Shown in pieces: positions 46,765 to 59,119 of a stretch of DNA of 64,000 nt. The position numbers were made by a program, and so were the translations under genes. Position 1 is the stretch's first letter. The number at the start of each line of letters is the position of its first letter. The notes beneath the pieces are model-generated. The model searched no databases, was not told where the DNA came from, and saw only the letters and a list, made by a program, of their open reading frames with translations. The DNA is from Henckelia pumila (lineage: Eukaryota; Streptophyta; Magnoliopsida; Lamiales; Gesneriaceae), in the NCBI RefSeq assembly GCF_033568475.1, contig NC_133123.1:161711753-161775752 (forward strand), in the 5' to 3' direction.

Positions 46765-49700
46765 ATGATAAGCGGAGATGGCGTTGAGGAGAAAGTGTCC
46801 TCTGCGACCACCTCTCTGTTTGACCCGCAGTTCGATCGAGAATCGGAAGGTGGAGATGAGTTGTCGCATTATTCTTCTTGCGGGGAATCGGAGTTTGATA
46901 AATACTGTAGTGCTAGCTCGGCAATGGGCACTCCTAGTTTTCGTAGTAGCTCGTACCAGGAATCTGATTTTGGGTCTTTGAAAAGCTTCAAACTTGGAGG
47001 TGAAAGTGCTAGTCTGAAGAACTTTGGGGATGGTAAGATATTATCGGACTTCAGCGGTAAAGCGAGCTCGGATAAGGGAGCTCAGTCATCTTCGGATTGG
47101 AAGGGTGATGGGATGTCAAATGGGAGGATTGAAGGTTTTGTTATGAGAGGTATTGATGTTTTGGGAAATTCTGATGTGGATGATAACTGGGGCAATGAAG
47201 GTGTCAATATGAACATGGGTGTGAGAAATTGCGAGGAGGGTACAAAAGTTCCAGGCGAGTCTCAGGATGTTGAAGGATTAGAAATTCTTGGAGGTAAGGG
47301 CAGGAAGTCGCCAGATGAAGGCGAAGATTTATCAAGCCATGATCATTCAGATGGGGACGATTCAATGTTTGGATGTGGTAGTGATGATGGTGGGGAGATT
47401 GATTCCTACTATGGGAAGAACGTGCTGTTTCATGTTGATGAAAGTGGGCAGAATGAAAATCAGTTGGTTATGAATTCAAAAGTGGCATTTGGATCTGATG
47501 ATTGGGATGATTTTATTCAAGAAAATGGGGGACATTTTGCCCCTTCTGTTGCTTGGAATGAATTTCGGGGTGGTACGCAAGGTGCTATTAACTCTTTGAA
47601 TTTGTTTGCTGCTGATTCTGTTGAATTTCCACTGTCACAAGTTGAGGCAAGAAGTACGTCTGTAGCTGGTGATGAAGTTCAACCTGCATGTAATTCAGCA
47701 GAGATTAGGGTAAGTTCGTTATCCACAAACTCAATGAATCATTGGATTCTTGATGGACCGGTGGCAGATGTAAAAGAAGTGCTTATATCAAGAAATCAAG
47801 TCAGTGATATGGATGAATTGACGGAGTATCTCAAAAGAAATTCTACTTGTGATGCATCTGAACCAATTGAGGATACATCAGCTAAAAAAAGCCTGGCAAA
47901 GGAGGAATTGAAAATTCACCTAGCTAAATCAGAAATGAAACTTCAATATACAAACACAACTATTAGTTCGAACGTTTTAGTAGATGGGAAGGTAGGGAAA
48001 ATAAACATTGAGTTGAATCCTCCCTCTGAATCTGAGTTCAATCTTCGTACGGTGAAAGACAAGGATAGAGTGTCCAGATTATTTGAAGATGGAAATTCAT
48101 TTGCAACATCATCGTTTACTGACATGAATATGAGTGATATTACTGAGAAGAAATCTGCCTTTTCATTCGACAAAGTTGAAGATCATTTTGAGCCAGTTAA
48201 AGTAAATTGTTTTCCACTCTCATTTCGTGGTTAGAAAATATATATTCTCTTATATTTAGGTAGAGATTGCTGGTCACCAGTTGCATCATTTGAAAATTTT
48301 CCTGGTATTATGTTGCAGAAGCTTAATACCAATCATGTGATAATGCATAACACAAGTTTTTATTTGGGGGAAGCATTACATAAACTGGATCTAGTTATTG
48401 AAATATTGTTATAATGGAGTAGCAAAGGATCAAAGAAATTATTAGAGTTGATAAAGACAGTTCTTGTAAGTAGTGACTTAATATTGTCAACAAATGTAGA
48501 GTTCATTAATTTACTTCTCAAAGAACAATAAGAAGGTGAGTGAGTGAAACTAATGAAAGACATCATATTAGAACACACACACACAGTTTTAAATCAATGG
48601 ATGTAAAAAATAGTTTCTTTTCACAAATTATTCTTTCTATCAAGTCATTTTATAAATTGTATTTGCAATCCCTGTTGCTTTGTGCATCTGGAATTGTATT
48701 GAGTGCTAGTTGACCAACATTCAGTACATAAGCTCTTTTTCGTGTGCTTTCTTTCGTTTTAGGAGGAGTTTAATACATGAAGTATGCATGTCCCATCTTC
48801 TGTCAATAGATTCTTGCACATCTAGGAAGTTTGATTTACTTCTTGTGATGCATAAACTTTCATGAAGGCGCATATCTATCTGGATCATCGGCATGAGTAA
48901 TTGAGTATGGATATTCAGCTGTTGTATTTCATGTTTCATCCATGAAAACAGATGAGTACTAATTAGTCAAATCACATAATTTACTCATTTTCCCAGGTAA
49001 GTCCATGCCTGTCTTTTTGAAGGTTTGCGATATACTCTACGATGGTTATTGCTTGTTGTTTGCTATCCTTTTATATATTATTTGATCTTCCAAACTCCTC
49101 TTACTTGTGATCTTTGTTTTATTTGTATTCAAATTTTATTATTAGGTGTCATATATTACACGCAGACGACATGCTTTTCTCCATCTTTAAGCAGGCTTGT
49201 ATTGAATGCCACTGGAACTGCATGGAGGAATTCTCTTCTGTTGTGCTTTAACAATGCATGCCTTTTTAATATTTTTATGATATATTTTCCTGGTGTTCTT
49301 TGTTATGCATTTTAACGGTGCGCCCTTTAATGTCTAGCAGGCGAGAGATTTCGAGTTGAAAGATTTCTATGATGAGATTGTCAATGACATGGAAGATATA
49401 CTGCTTGACTCAGGTGATACTTTGGTAGCTAGATACACCCAAGGTTCTAGGATGTATGAAGCCCATTTTTCTCAGCCATCTAGAGATGGTGGGTCTAGTG
49501 CTTCTACATCTGGCACGGATTATACAAATAATTGGATCCAGCAGCCTCTTAGAATTGATAATGTTGAGGTAGTAGGTGCAAGACAAATTGAAGGGGATGT
49601 TTCATTGAGTGAGCGACTAGTTGGAGTGAAAAAATACACTGTCTATAAAATAAAAGTGTGGAGTGGAGAAGAATGTTGGGAGGTTGAACGCCGATACCGT

Positions 49701-51958
49701 GACTTTAGTACTCTTTATCAGCGATTGAAGAAACAATTTGCAGTTCAGGGCTGGACTCTTCCTTCACCGTGGTCTCATGTTGATAGGGAATCCAGAAAGC
49801 TTTTTGGTAACGCTTCTCCTGATGTTATTGCAGACAGAAGTGTTCTTATCCAGGAGTGCTTACAATCTGTTGTAGCGTCCAAATTTACTTCTAGCTCTCT
49901 CAATACTCTACTTTGTTTCCTCTCTCAATCGGAAACGGTTCCTGATTCTCCTGCAAATAATGCAAATATACCTCAGACACCATTTCCCAACAGAGTCACA
50001 CACATGGAGAACTTTACCACCTTGGGAAAGACCATTTCACTTAATGTTCAAATCCGTCCTTTTAAATCAATGAAACAAATGTTAGATGCACAACATTATA
50101 GATGTTCAGGTTGCCACAGAAATTTTGATGATGGAAGAACAAGGGTGCAGGAATATTTTCAGGTGCTGGGGTGGGGAAAACCTCGTCTTTGTGAATACAG
50201 TGGCCAATTATTTTGCTCTTCTTGTCATAACAATGATACTGCTATCTTGCCAGCTAGAGTTCTGCATTATTGGGATTTTACTAGGTACCCAGTATCTCAG
50301 ATGGCTAAGTCATATTTGGATTCAACTTATAACCAGGTAATCAAGAATTTGTATAGTACGAGACTTTTGGATATTGAATTCTCTTTTATGCAGATCCTTA
50401 TCAAAACGTATAATAGTAAGAAAATATCTTCTGTTCTGAATTTTCTTGGGTAGGTAGAGTTTTTGTTTAGCCCTTATCTAGCAAGCCCTCTTCCCCTCAA
50501 TCCTCCTCACCGTACTTTCTTACTGGACAACTGGTCCATGTATACCTACAAGATTTGTGACATTAAAATTGTTCTCAAGATCTACTTTTCCTTTGTCTAC
50601 CACTCTACCCTCAAAGCTAAGTTCTGATCTAAGCCTTTGGAAATTAGGAATTTTATCAGCATAATTCGCATTATACATACAAAGTATTTTGTTAGATTGT
50701 TATTCTAATTGTTTCTTTTCTTGCAGCCAATGCTTTGTGTCAGTGCAGTTAATCCATTCCTATTTTCAAAAGTTCCAGCATTACAGCATGTTGCAAATAT
50801 AAGAAATAGGATAGCAGCAATGCTGCCTTATGTTCGTTGCCCGTTTCGTCGATCTATAGACAAAGGCCTTGGTTCTCGGAGATATATTCTTGACAGCAAT
50901 GATTTTTTTGCTCTAAGAGACCTAATTGATCTCTCCAAAGGGATTTTTTCAGGTAAGCTGTTGCATCTGTATTTAATGCATACAGGAAGGCATTCTTAAC
51001 CTTTTAGTTCTTAATCACTGCCAAAAAAATATTTACCTGACTGTATATGCTTATAATCTTTCTACATTCTTTTTACCTTTTACAAATGTGTATGACATGA
51101 CTGACTCTAAAGAAATGGAGTCTCTATCCTATTTGGGAGTCTTGTACTTTTATCTCTAACGATGCTCAATAAAAACACGTGGAACCTCTATCCTGTTCTT
51201 ATTTGGATGATTGCTATCATAACCCCTGAAGCACATTTTTTGAATTTGTTTCTGTAAAGTAACTTTATATTATTTTGTTTGTCTTTTCATATCTAAGAAA
51301 TTCCTGCAATTGATTATGGTTCAATGGTTTCTTATTTCAGCTTTACCAGTCATGGTAGAAACTGTGTCTAGAAAAGTTCGTGAACATATCACGGAGCAGT
51401 GCCTTGTGTGCTATGATGTGGGTGTTCCCTGTAATGCTCGGCAAGCCTGTAACAATCCTATGTCTCTAATTTTTCCTTTCCAGGCGAGTATTTATTCAAT
51501 TTTGGTATAATTAATATAATAAGAATTTGTAGCCAAGTCCAAACGAATGATAATTATTTGCAAAAGTTTAAATCGTTTTAAGTTTCTTGGATAATGATCT
51601 TATCATATTCAGAAATACCTTTTCTGATTGATTCAACTGAATTTAACAGGAAGAAGAAATTGAAAAGTGTAGATCTTGTGAATTAGCTTTCCACAAGAAT
51701 TGCTTCAAAACAATAGTAAGTTGTCCATGTGGTGCTCATTTTAAGCAGGAGGCTCTGAAGCGAAGTGCTGGAGACGGAATCCATGTTGTGAAAAGCAACT
51801 TAAAGTTACTAGGAGGAACAACTGAATCTGGTAATGGATTTATATCAGGCTTGTTTTCCAAATTGACTCCAAAAATATCTCAGAATCTTGGAAAAAATGA
51901 GCCTAAAGATGCTGGCAACGTAATCTCGATGGGCTCGTTGACGAATGGCTCCCTCTGA
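46765..51958 (+). CDS. PX domain protein with Rubicon-homology (DUF4206) zinc domain
   Basis: Exons 46,765-48,201, 49,341-50,336, 50,727-50,952, 51,341-51,483 and 51,650-51,958 join in phase to 1,036 residues. The first ATG is at 46,765 (MISGDGVEEK); the open frame upstream lacks an ATG. Residues 1-480 are acidic, Ser/Asp/Gly-rich and probably disordered. A PX domain follows at about 570-680 (VYKIKVWSGEECWEVERRYRDFSTLYQRLK), which in this fold binds phosphoinositides on endosomal membranes. From about 731 the Rubicon-homology domain has zinc pairs CSGC, CSSC, CLVC, CRSC and CPCG. Plants have such PX-RH proteins and the animal relatives act in endosome and autophagy traffic; a similar role here is inferred. 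The fourth intron starts with GC. Intron 1 (1.1 kb) might hide another exon. Confidence 0.9.
51484..51649 (+). other. GC-AG intron of the PX gene
   Basis: The donor reads CAG then GCGAGT and the acceptor TTTAACAG. It is the only choice seen that keeps the frame from PFQ into EEEIEKC. Confidence 0.7.
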
Positions 51959-52930
51959 ACATCATTACCTACAGAACTTTATTTCGGTTCTCGATCAGAT
52001 AGTTGCAATTGCCATTGTTTTTGTGCTGCAACTTTGTCAAGGTAAGTAAATTTTTGTCTCCCTTTTCTTGAATTTTCTACCCCAGTGTATTCTTAGCAAC
52101 ATGTTTTTGATCATTATCATGTTTATTATAGCTTTAGATATCTGGTTGTTCATGTTTGTTTTTGTCATTCTGGGTAATCAGTCCTTTTTATGGCCGATTT
52201 TGTGAATCGTGAAGAATATTTTTTGGATAAAAGAATTGTACATGTATTTGTTTGTGTCATGAAAACAGAATAGTGTCTTACACGAAAAGCTATGTTTCAC
52301 GAAATTAAATAAACCAAGTCCCAGAATTTCTGAACTTAAGTTTGATAAAAAAAAAAAAAAAAAAACCCGAAGAAAATGAACCAAATTCATTAGCAGAAAG
52401 ACCTGATCATTAAGATTAGGAGATGGTTTTTCTCTTAGCTAAAATGAACAGAGAAGGGGTGACAAATGTGGTCCTATTTTTGTCAGCTGTGGTCTGTGGA
52501 TGTACGAGTCGTTTTGACGAGATGTTAGCGTAAGAATAATACTTTCACGTTCATCCAATAGTCCAATTTCAATTATTTGGTTATCTATTTTAATTTTTCT
52601 TTAACTCGAATCGAGCTTCATGATTCGATTAAACGATACAATTCAATCTTATAAGTAACAGATGTTTAGTGTGCTAGTATGGTAATCTTCTTCTTACAAG
52701 TAAACAAGCTCCAAATCGCTCACAATATGTAACTACACAAAACATTCCCCCTTCACACCATACTAACTCAAATCCACTTATAAAAATTCCAAAATCCATC
52801 ATTCATTACAATCGAAATCCAATAAATTTGGTACGAACACTATATTGATAGATCACATCAATTCTTATCATTGTATATATATGGACAAGTGATAGCATAA
52901 CAATTTATTCATCGTGCCCTAAGCATGTAG
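51959..52930. other. 3' flank of the PX gene and spacer
   Basis: The first few hundred bases are probably 3' UTR; a GTAAGT at 52,042 could be the donor of a UTR intron. An A-run of about 20 bases is near 52,349. No gene is seen. Confidence 0.4.
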
Positions 52931-54554
52931 TCATATTTTTACTGACTTTTGCGAATAACACAAGCATTTTCCAAAGAAGAAATCGAAGAATTTTGGTTTT
53001 TTTGTGCATAGTCCTATTCTTGGAATGCCACCAAAGGTTGACATAAAGCAATGCGCCATACATCTGCGTTCATGAAAGAACCGGTTGCAACTGTACCCCG
53101 TATCAATTCCTTTGCCAAACGAGAGGGGGAAAAAAAAGAACTTTGAGTTAGCAACGTAGGAGAACGAACAATATCTATTTACACGATCTCGATTTTGTTT
53201 TGGTCTTGTATGTATTAACGATATTTGGTTTGGGGATGTGACATCAAACATTACTAATATAATATTGGATATTACTAACTCACAAAAACTCTCATAGTTT
53301 CGTTTCATGAGTTAATTTTGGGAGACGAATATTGTATTAACGAATATCATATTAGATCCAATGTATTATTTTTTATGACGATAATATTACTTTCAATATA
53401 TATATATAAACTCGACCCATTTTATGAATCAATATTCATGAGACCATCTTACATAAGACTTAAATTTACTAACAGTGGTGTTACCTCAGGTGAAGAAATA
53501 AAGGTGGCCAAAAAAATAATAATAATAAAGTGTGTGACCAATTAATTACATAAAAGCCAAAATTTTAAAATTTGAATCAAAAACTAAAATAGATAAATTA
53601 TGCATGACAAAGAGATTAAATACCCAACTAATTTAGAATTACATGGATATTTATCTTGAAATAAACAAATATAATAATCATCCACTTAAGTTATCATAGC
53701 ACAATATAGAAACAAAATAACGTTGTGGTACGAGGTCACGCACATGCAAAACAAACAATAAGTAACCGTTTTTATCTATTGTTTAGATATTAATTTTTTT
53801 AAAAAAATAATAAATTACTATATTTTTTGAAGCATACACAATATACACATACACCATAAAAAAGAAATGCATATTAGTTTAACTCTACCTCAACAGAAGA
53901 GCTTATAATTTCAAATTCCAATCAGTATTTATTCTTTTCTAACAACAAAACATGATTAAAAACAATATATTGTTAGAGCGTTTTAATTATTTATTCAAGC
54001 CATAAAAATATACCTATATATCTTGAATTTTTAAAATAGAAATGGGACCGTAAATATTTAAAAACTTTATATACAACCAAAAAAAATTGGACTAAGTCCT
54101 TTATTTGAACATAAAGACTACTATGAAACCATCTTATGGAACACTTCTGTGAGACAGATCTTCCACCTGATATAACTCATGAAAAATTATTATTTTTATA
54201 TAAAAAATATCATTTTCACTGAATATATGAAATGAATGATCCATCTCTAATGAATTCGTGAAACAATCTCACAAAAAATCTACTTTTGTTTGAAATTATA
54301 TTGCTACTATTTCGATATAATTAATTATCTAATTTCTTATTATATATTATATACAGTAAAAATATGATTTACAAAAAAAAAACATTAAATTTAACACAAA
54401 TAAATTGGAGCAAATATTTGCTAACTTTGAATTTTGACTCACCTGCATTTGGATCAATTATCTTGGTAATTGGTATCATGTCTGCAGCCGTAGCAGTACG
54501 GAGTAAAGCTAAGATCAGAAGAAGAGGGATTAGTGATTTGAGGAAAGCCATCAT
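52931..54554 (-). CDS. Small secreted cysteine-rich (defensin-like) peptide
   Basis: Two exons: 54,554-54,443 and 53,109-52,931. The donor is GCAG/GTGAGT and the acceptor TTTGGCAAAG; phase 1 fits at a glycine codon, giving 96 residues. The N terminus is a clear signal peptide (MMAFLKSLIPLLLILALLRT, then ATA). The mature part has six Cys, C-x7-C-x3-C then C, and a final CLC; the CxxxC and CxC spacing suits the cysteine-stabilised alpha-beta fold of defensin-like peptides. Such peptides act outside the cell in defence or pollen signalling; the role here is unknown. The acceptor AAG is not the strongest type and the intron is long (1.33 kb), so RNA support is desirable. No close relative is recognised. 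Confidence 0.65.
53110..54442 (-). other. Intron of the peptide gene
   Basis: AT-rich, 1,333 bp. It contains decayed repeats of the GAGAC type: one near 53,430-53,475 and a fuller one at 54,131-54,290 related to 325-465. Confidence 0.5.
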
Positions 54555-54590
54555 TCTTATTATGTTAATTCACGGAGACACTTGATTTCT

Positions 54591-54598
54591 TTTTTATA
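54591..54598 (-). promoter_or_regulatory. TATA box of the peptide gene
   Basis: The minus strand reads TATAAAAA about 40 bases upstream of the start codon. That leaves room for only a very short 5' leader. Confidence 0.45.
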
Positions 54599-55095
54599 CA
54601 CAACAATTTAAATAGATCATTCATATTTCATAGATCCAATAAATGAGCAATTAATGATATAAAACAAAACGTTTGGCAATTAAGTACTATCAGTAACGTC
54701 ATATATTAATTATATAATATATTATATTGTGTAAACCTATGTATAAATTTACTCGATGTCACGTTCATGACATTGTTTTAAGGATTGATCAACGATCCAA
54801 TTACAACGAACCATATATGATTTTTCGCGTGCATGATCTTAAATAAAAAATGAGATGTGACCCAATCGAATCAAAAGGTGATTATTTTCTTTGCTTTGTG
54901 CAAAAAATGAGTTCTGTAATGGAACGAGTGTTGCTCATTAATTACATGTACTGGATAACATGAAAATATACAAATTATGAACTGAATTAGGTATTTATAA
55001 GTTTATAACCCAAAGTTGAGACCCTATGCCAAGAAATCTATTTGAAATTTAAGCTCACATAAGGTCTCATTTATAATTGTTTGTATTCCTTTCAA
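54599..55095. other. Intergenic spacer
   Basis: AT-rich; nothing recognised. The right end probably holds the 3' UTR of the membrane-protein gene. Confidence 0.4.
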
Positions 55096-57348
55096 TCAAC
55101 TCTCTACTTCAATAGATACATGCTCTCCATTGATTTGTTGGATTCCTGTTTCGTCGTTCGATGCCAAAATGGAGGCTCTCCACTCTTCCATATAAGCTGC
55201 TTTATCAGGATCCAGGCCTGGTGACTGATGATGCTCAAGAATTTCAAGAATATGTTCACTTTCACCAAGTAGAATAGCTGCTTGACTTACATTTTCCTCT
55301 CTTTCTTTGCTGGAATCATTGTGACATTTCATGGTTATGACGCGACTTAGATTGGTAAGGCAAGCAGCTAGAATGTCTGAGATGATTACAGACAGCTTCT
55401 CCAATAGTTGCTCGTCGGTTTGGTGATTGCTAGGAGCCAGCAGAATAGTTCGAGTGATTCGGTACATTGCGTTAGCTGCTATAATCTTGACTGGCCAATT
55501 CTGAGGATTTTCCATGCGGGAATCTGTCAAACTATTCTTGAAATCAACAACAGCCTTTTCAGCTTTGAGAGAAAGTTCTTGTAGCGTCTCCCCGCACGTT
55601 CTGTCTCCAAAACTTGTTTCCCGGAGAGCATTATCTTGCCATGTCTGATACAGTTCAACTTCTAACCAGGTCACATCTGCTGCATTCCTGATGTATAAGA
55701 ACTCTTTCTTGGTGTCAAAGGTTGTCTCAATATTCTTGACAAAGGATAGGCCTTCACTTACAGCAGTCAGTAACCAATTAGCCTTATGATTACTGATGTT
55801 CGGAAGTGCAACCGCAACGCTTGTCAATGTCACCACCGCGAGAGACCAGCTATGTGGTGGTTCTTGGGAATGTAAGCTTGGAACTTCATTGCTGTCAAAT
55901 TCTCTCACCCCATTGAAACTCACAGATTTCTCAATGAGTTCGATTAATTTCTTTGGTTGCTGTTTCTTACCCTTGTGGATCAGTTTATCCAGCTCACTAC
56001 ATATGTTGGCAAGTGTGTTCTGAGGCAGTTCTGGCTCGCCTTCAAGTAGCAAAACGTATTGGCTCAAATCCTGCTCCATAACAACCCTTGATCCCGCTCT
56101 TGTTGTATCGTTCGAGCGCCCAAAAGCACATGCTCTCAACTTCTTGATGTGGTGGAAGAAGAAGAAAATTTTGGCATCAACTTTAGCAGAAATGAGTAGA
56201 ACTAGTTTGCTGACAAGAACAACTAGAATCTGAATCCGGATGGCAACATTTAAAAGCAATCTTTTGGCGCCATGAAGAACTTTTCTGCATCTGAAGTGAT
56301 GAATTTGTAAAGGCAATGGACTCTCTCTCCATTCCACCAGCTTATGAGTCCAGTATGCCTCTATCTTGAATTCATCTTTGAACCTTTTGTCACCTATCTT
56401 AGAGCTCTTGAATCGGGCTGCCATGAACCATCTCGACACGGGAGCAATACTACCCAATGCCACTCCAGCAGCCTGAATGATCATAATATATTGAATAGAC
56501 CACTTGTAGCTGGAAGTAGATGTTCCACCGTATCCCACATTGTACACTATATGCGTTTGAATATGTGTTTCTACCAGAGTTAAAGCCATCAACAGACACA
56601 TCAAACCCGAAGTGCCGCAAACATCACAAACTGGGAGCTTCCAGTTTGAGCCATCACCCAATATTTGTTCACTACCTCTGTCAGCCCATCAAAGTTAAGT
56701 TTCTTCCCCTCCATTTCTCTCAAAACAGAGCTATGCATCTCCTGATACTTAGATTCTACACATCCTTTCGCCGTTGGAACGAATACCGCCACAGAAGCTA
56801 ACATGACCATAAAAAACAGCATGAAACCGACTGCCGAAAATTCTTCAGCACACACCATGTAGCCATCCCAAGTACTAAATGATTGGAAGTCATGTATCAA
56901 CGTACACATTCACTGAGACTGTACACACTATTAATATTCCTAAAGCACTTAGATTCAGCAAGATTTCATTAGGATCCATGCTAGCCATAGCTGTCATGAA
57001 ATTTCCTATGGCAGTTGTCAACAACGCAAGGCCACTAAATTTTGTGATTTTATCGTCTACTCCCGACATGTAAGTTGTGAGATCCACTGGGAGCTTCAAG
57101 GCCACAGTTAACAGTGTCAAGGAAAATGCATTGAGGGAGAAATACTTACACGGGAGCCACAACCTTTTGGTCCGGAAGCCGCTGTTGAAGGCATCGAGAG
57201 CCATCGAAATCACGCACACCGCAGATGCTGCTGCTATATACAATCCTATCCATGCCATCGGTGCGTTAAGTTGGTTCTGCACCGAGTGCTCATAATCGTT
57301 CTCATAATAGTTTCGGCACTCTTCCAAAATACAGCACCACCCATCCAT
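55096..57348 (-). pseudogene. Plant multi-pass membrane protein, frame broken twice
   Basis: A plant-specific family without a known function, recognised from wording such as PMAWIGLYIAAASAVC and LWLPCKYFSLNAFSLTLL. Start ATG at 57,348 (MDGWCCILEEC). The protein is spread over three frames: 57,348 to about 56,893, then about 56,909-56,620, then about 56,630-55,096. Eight membrane segments can be counted, four in the first part (to VSVNV), one in the second (FSAVGFMLFFMVML) and three in the third, followed by a soluble domain of about 330 residues. The first break looks like loss of a GT pair in a short GT run near 56,900; the second lies near 56,630. No splice sites bridge the breaks. It is either a recent pseudogene or two assembly errors in an otherwise well-kept gene. 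Confidence 0.75.
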
Positions 57349-59119
57349 TACTTCTAATTTGAGTATATATTGCTAGCTGCTCAATTATTGGCATTGTGAA
57401 TTCTCAACTTAATTCCCACGTTTCTTGGTCATCCGAGTCTTTGTAATAAGTCGACAAAAAATAAATAGATCCAAAAATCTGTCGATAGAAGCATTAATTT
57501 TCAGTTTGACTTGAAAAAATCAAAATCCATACAAAAATTAATTAAAGGATAAATTATTAAATGTATTTTAAATACAGCTTGTTAAATTAATTCAAAAGAT
57601 TTTATATAAAATTTTATTAATGATTTAAAAATAAATATTATTCTATCGATAATAATATTTTCACTAGTTAAACAATTTTTTCATATCGTTTTCTCTTAAT
57701 TATCAGATGAATATCATCGAGTTTTCTTTTGTTCTGCATATAAATTTTTAACAACGTAAGATTATTAATGAAACGCTCTAAGTTCGATAATATATGGGCA
57801 TGGTTGGTATACTCGAGGTCTGAAATGGAATAAAGTTAATTTGGAATGAAATAAGAATGAGAATTGAATGTTAGGTCTATTCTATTTAAATGATTGATAT
57901 AAAAAAAAATAAAACATAAATGAAATGAAATTAAATACTATATATTTCTAATTTTCATTGGAACAAGGCAATACACCACCCAATATTTCAAAATGAGAGG
58001 GAAAAAATTGTCATTTTTAAGATAGATTTTAATGTGTATAATATAATTTTTATTCTTGTCACATAATTAAGCCACTTACACGAATATCAATATCAAATAA
58101 ACAATATTTGGTGGATTTAGTTATTTCCACGAGAAAATAACGAAAATGGGAAAAAAAAAAAAAACTTATTTAGAAGATAAACCAAGCTTTGACAAATTAT
58201 GAGACATAAAATCCAAAACAAAAAAAAATAAAAATTACTGGAGTAAAATTGTAACCTCTTCTTTTCAGAGAGTGTGCAATTACTTTTTTTAAAAAAAGTT
58301 TTTATTAATAAAAAATTCAGTTTTGTGTTTTTTAAACCCAAATAAATTTTATAAAAATGGTATTTTCGTAAATCAGTAGTTATTATTGGACAAAAATAAA
58401 ATGATATTTTGATAATTAAATATACATTAAAGGGTTTTAGTAAAGAGGTTGGTCATACCAATGTACCAATCTTTTAACTTTAATAAAATATAAAAAATAT
58501 TAAATTCTACATAATTTAATTGAAATCCAAATATTAATAGGATAATTCTATTTCTATAAAATTATTCTGGTGAAAAAAACTATTAAAATCACTTATTTAT
58601 TGAATACTATATATTTCTAATTTTAATTTTTTCGTTTTTGTTGTCAAACAGTGCTATATGATATTCCTCCACTTATTCGTATTCTATGCGTTTAATCACT
58701 ATTTTAGAAACAGAAGCAGTCTCAAACACTGTCTTAAGATATCGTTCCAACAAATCGATGTTAAAACTTATACAAAAACGATATCTTCATCGCATCAATA
58801 CTTCACTTGGCTCGGAATACAATTCAGCTCCCAAACTTACATCTATTTATCATATCTTAAATACAAACTGGAATGGGGGGAAAAAAAAAAAAAAAAAAAA
58901 GAAAGAAAAGAGAAATGTCTTTCAGGTAGACCGTAGACCATATATATAGGTCCCAACTAAACCTTTTTTTTTTTTTTTTTTTTTAAAATCTTTCCTGGAT
59001 ACTTTGCACAGCTAACATATCCACACGATGCAGGACTATGGCATTGCACTTCAGTATAAGAATTTAGTAAAACACGATACATACAATTGAGGCGACAAAA
59101 TCTACTGCATGGACAACTC
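57349..59119. other. AT-rich intergenic DNA
   Basis: No gene seen. Homopolymer runs occur at 58,150-58,164 (A), about 58,881-58,900 (A) and 58,965-58,983 (T). Around 57,800-58,000 there are GGAATGAAATAAGAATGAG-like words typical of decayed MITEs. Confidence 0.4.

Noticed and set aside
58881-58983. Facing A and T runs as a processed pseudogene tail
   Set aside because: No gene-derived sequence lies next to either run.
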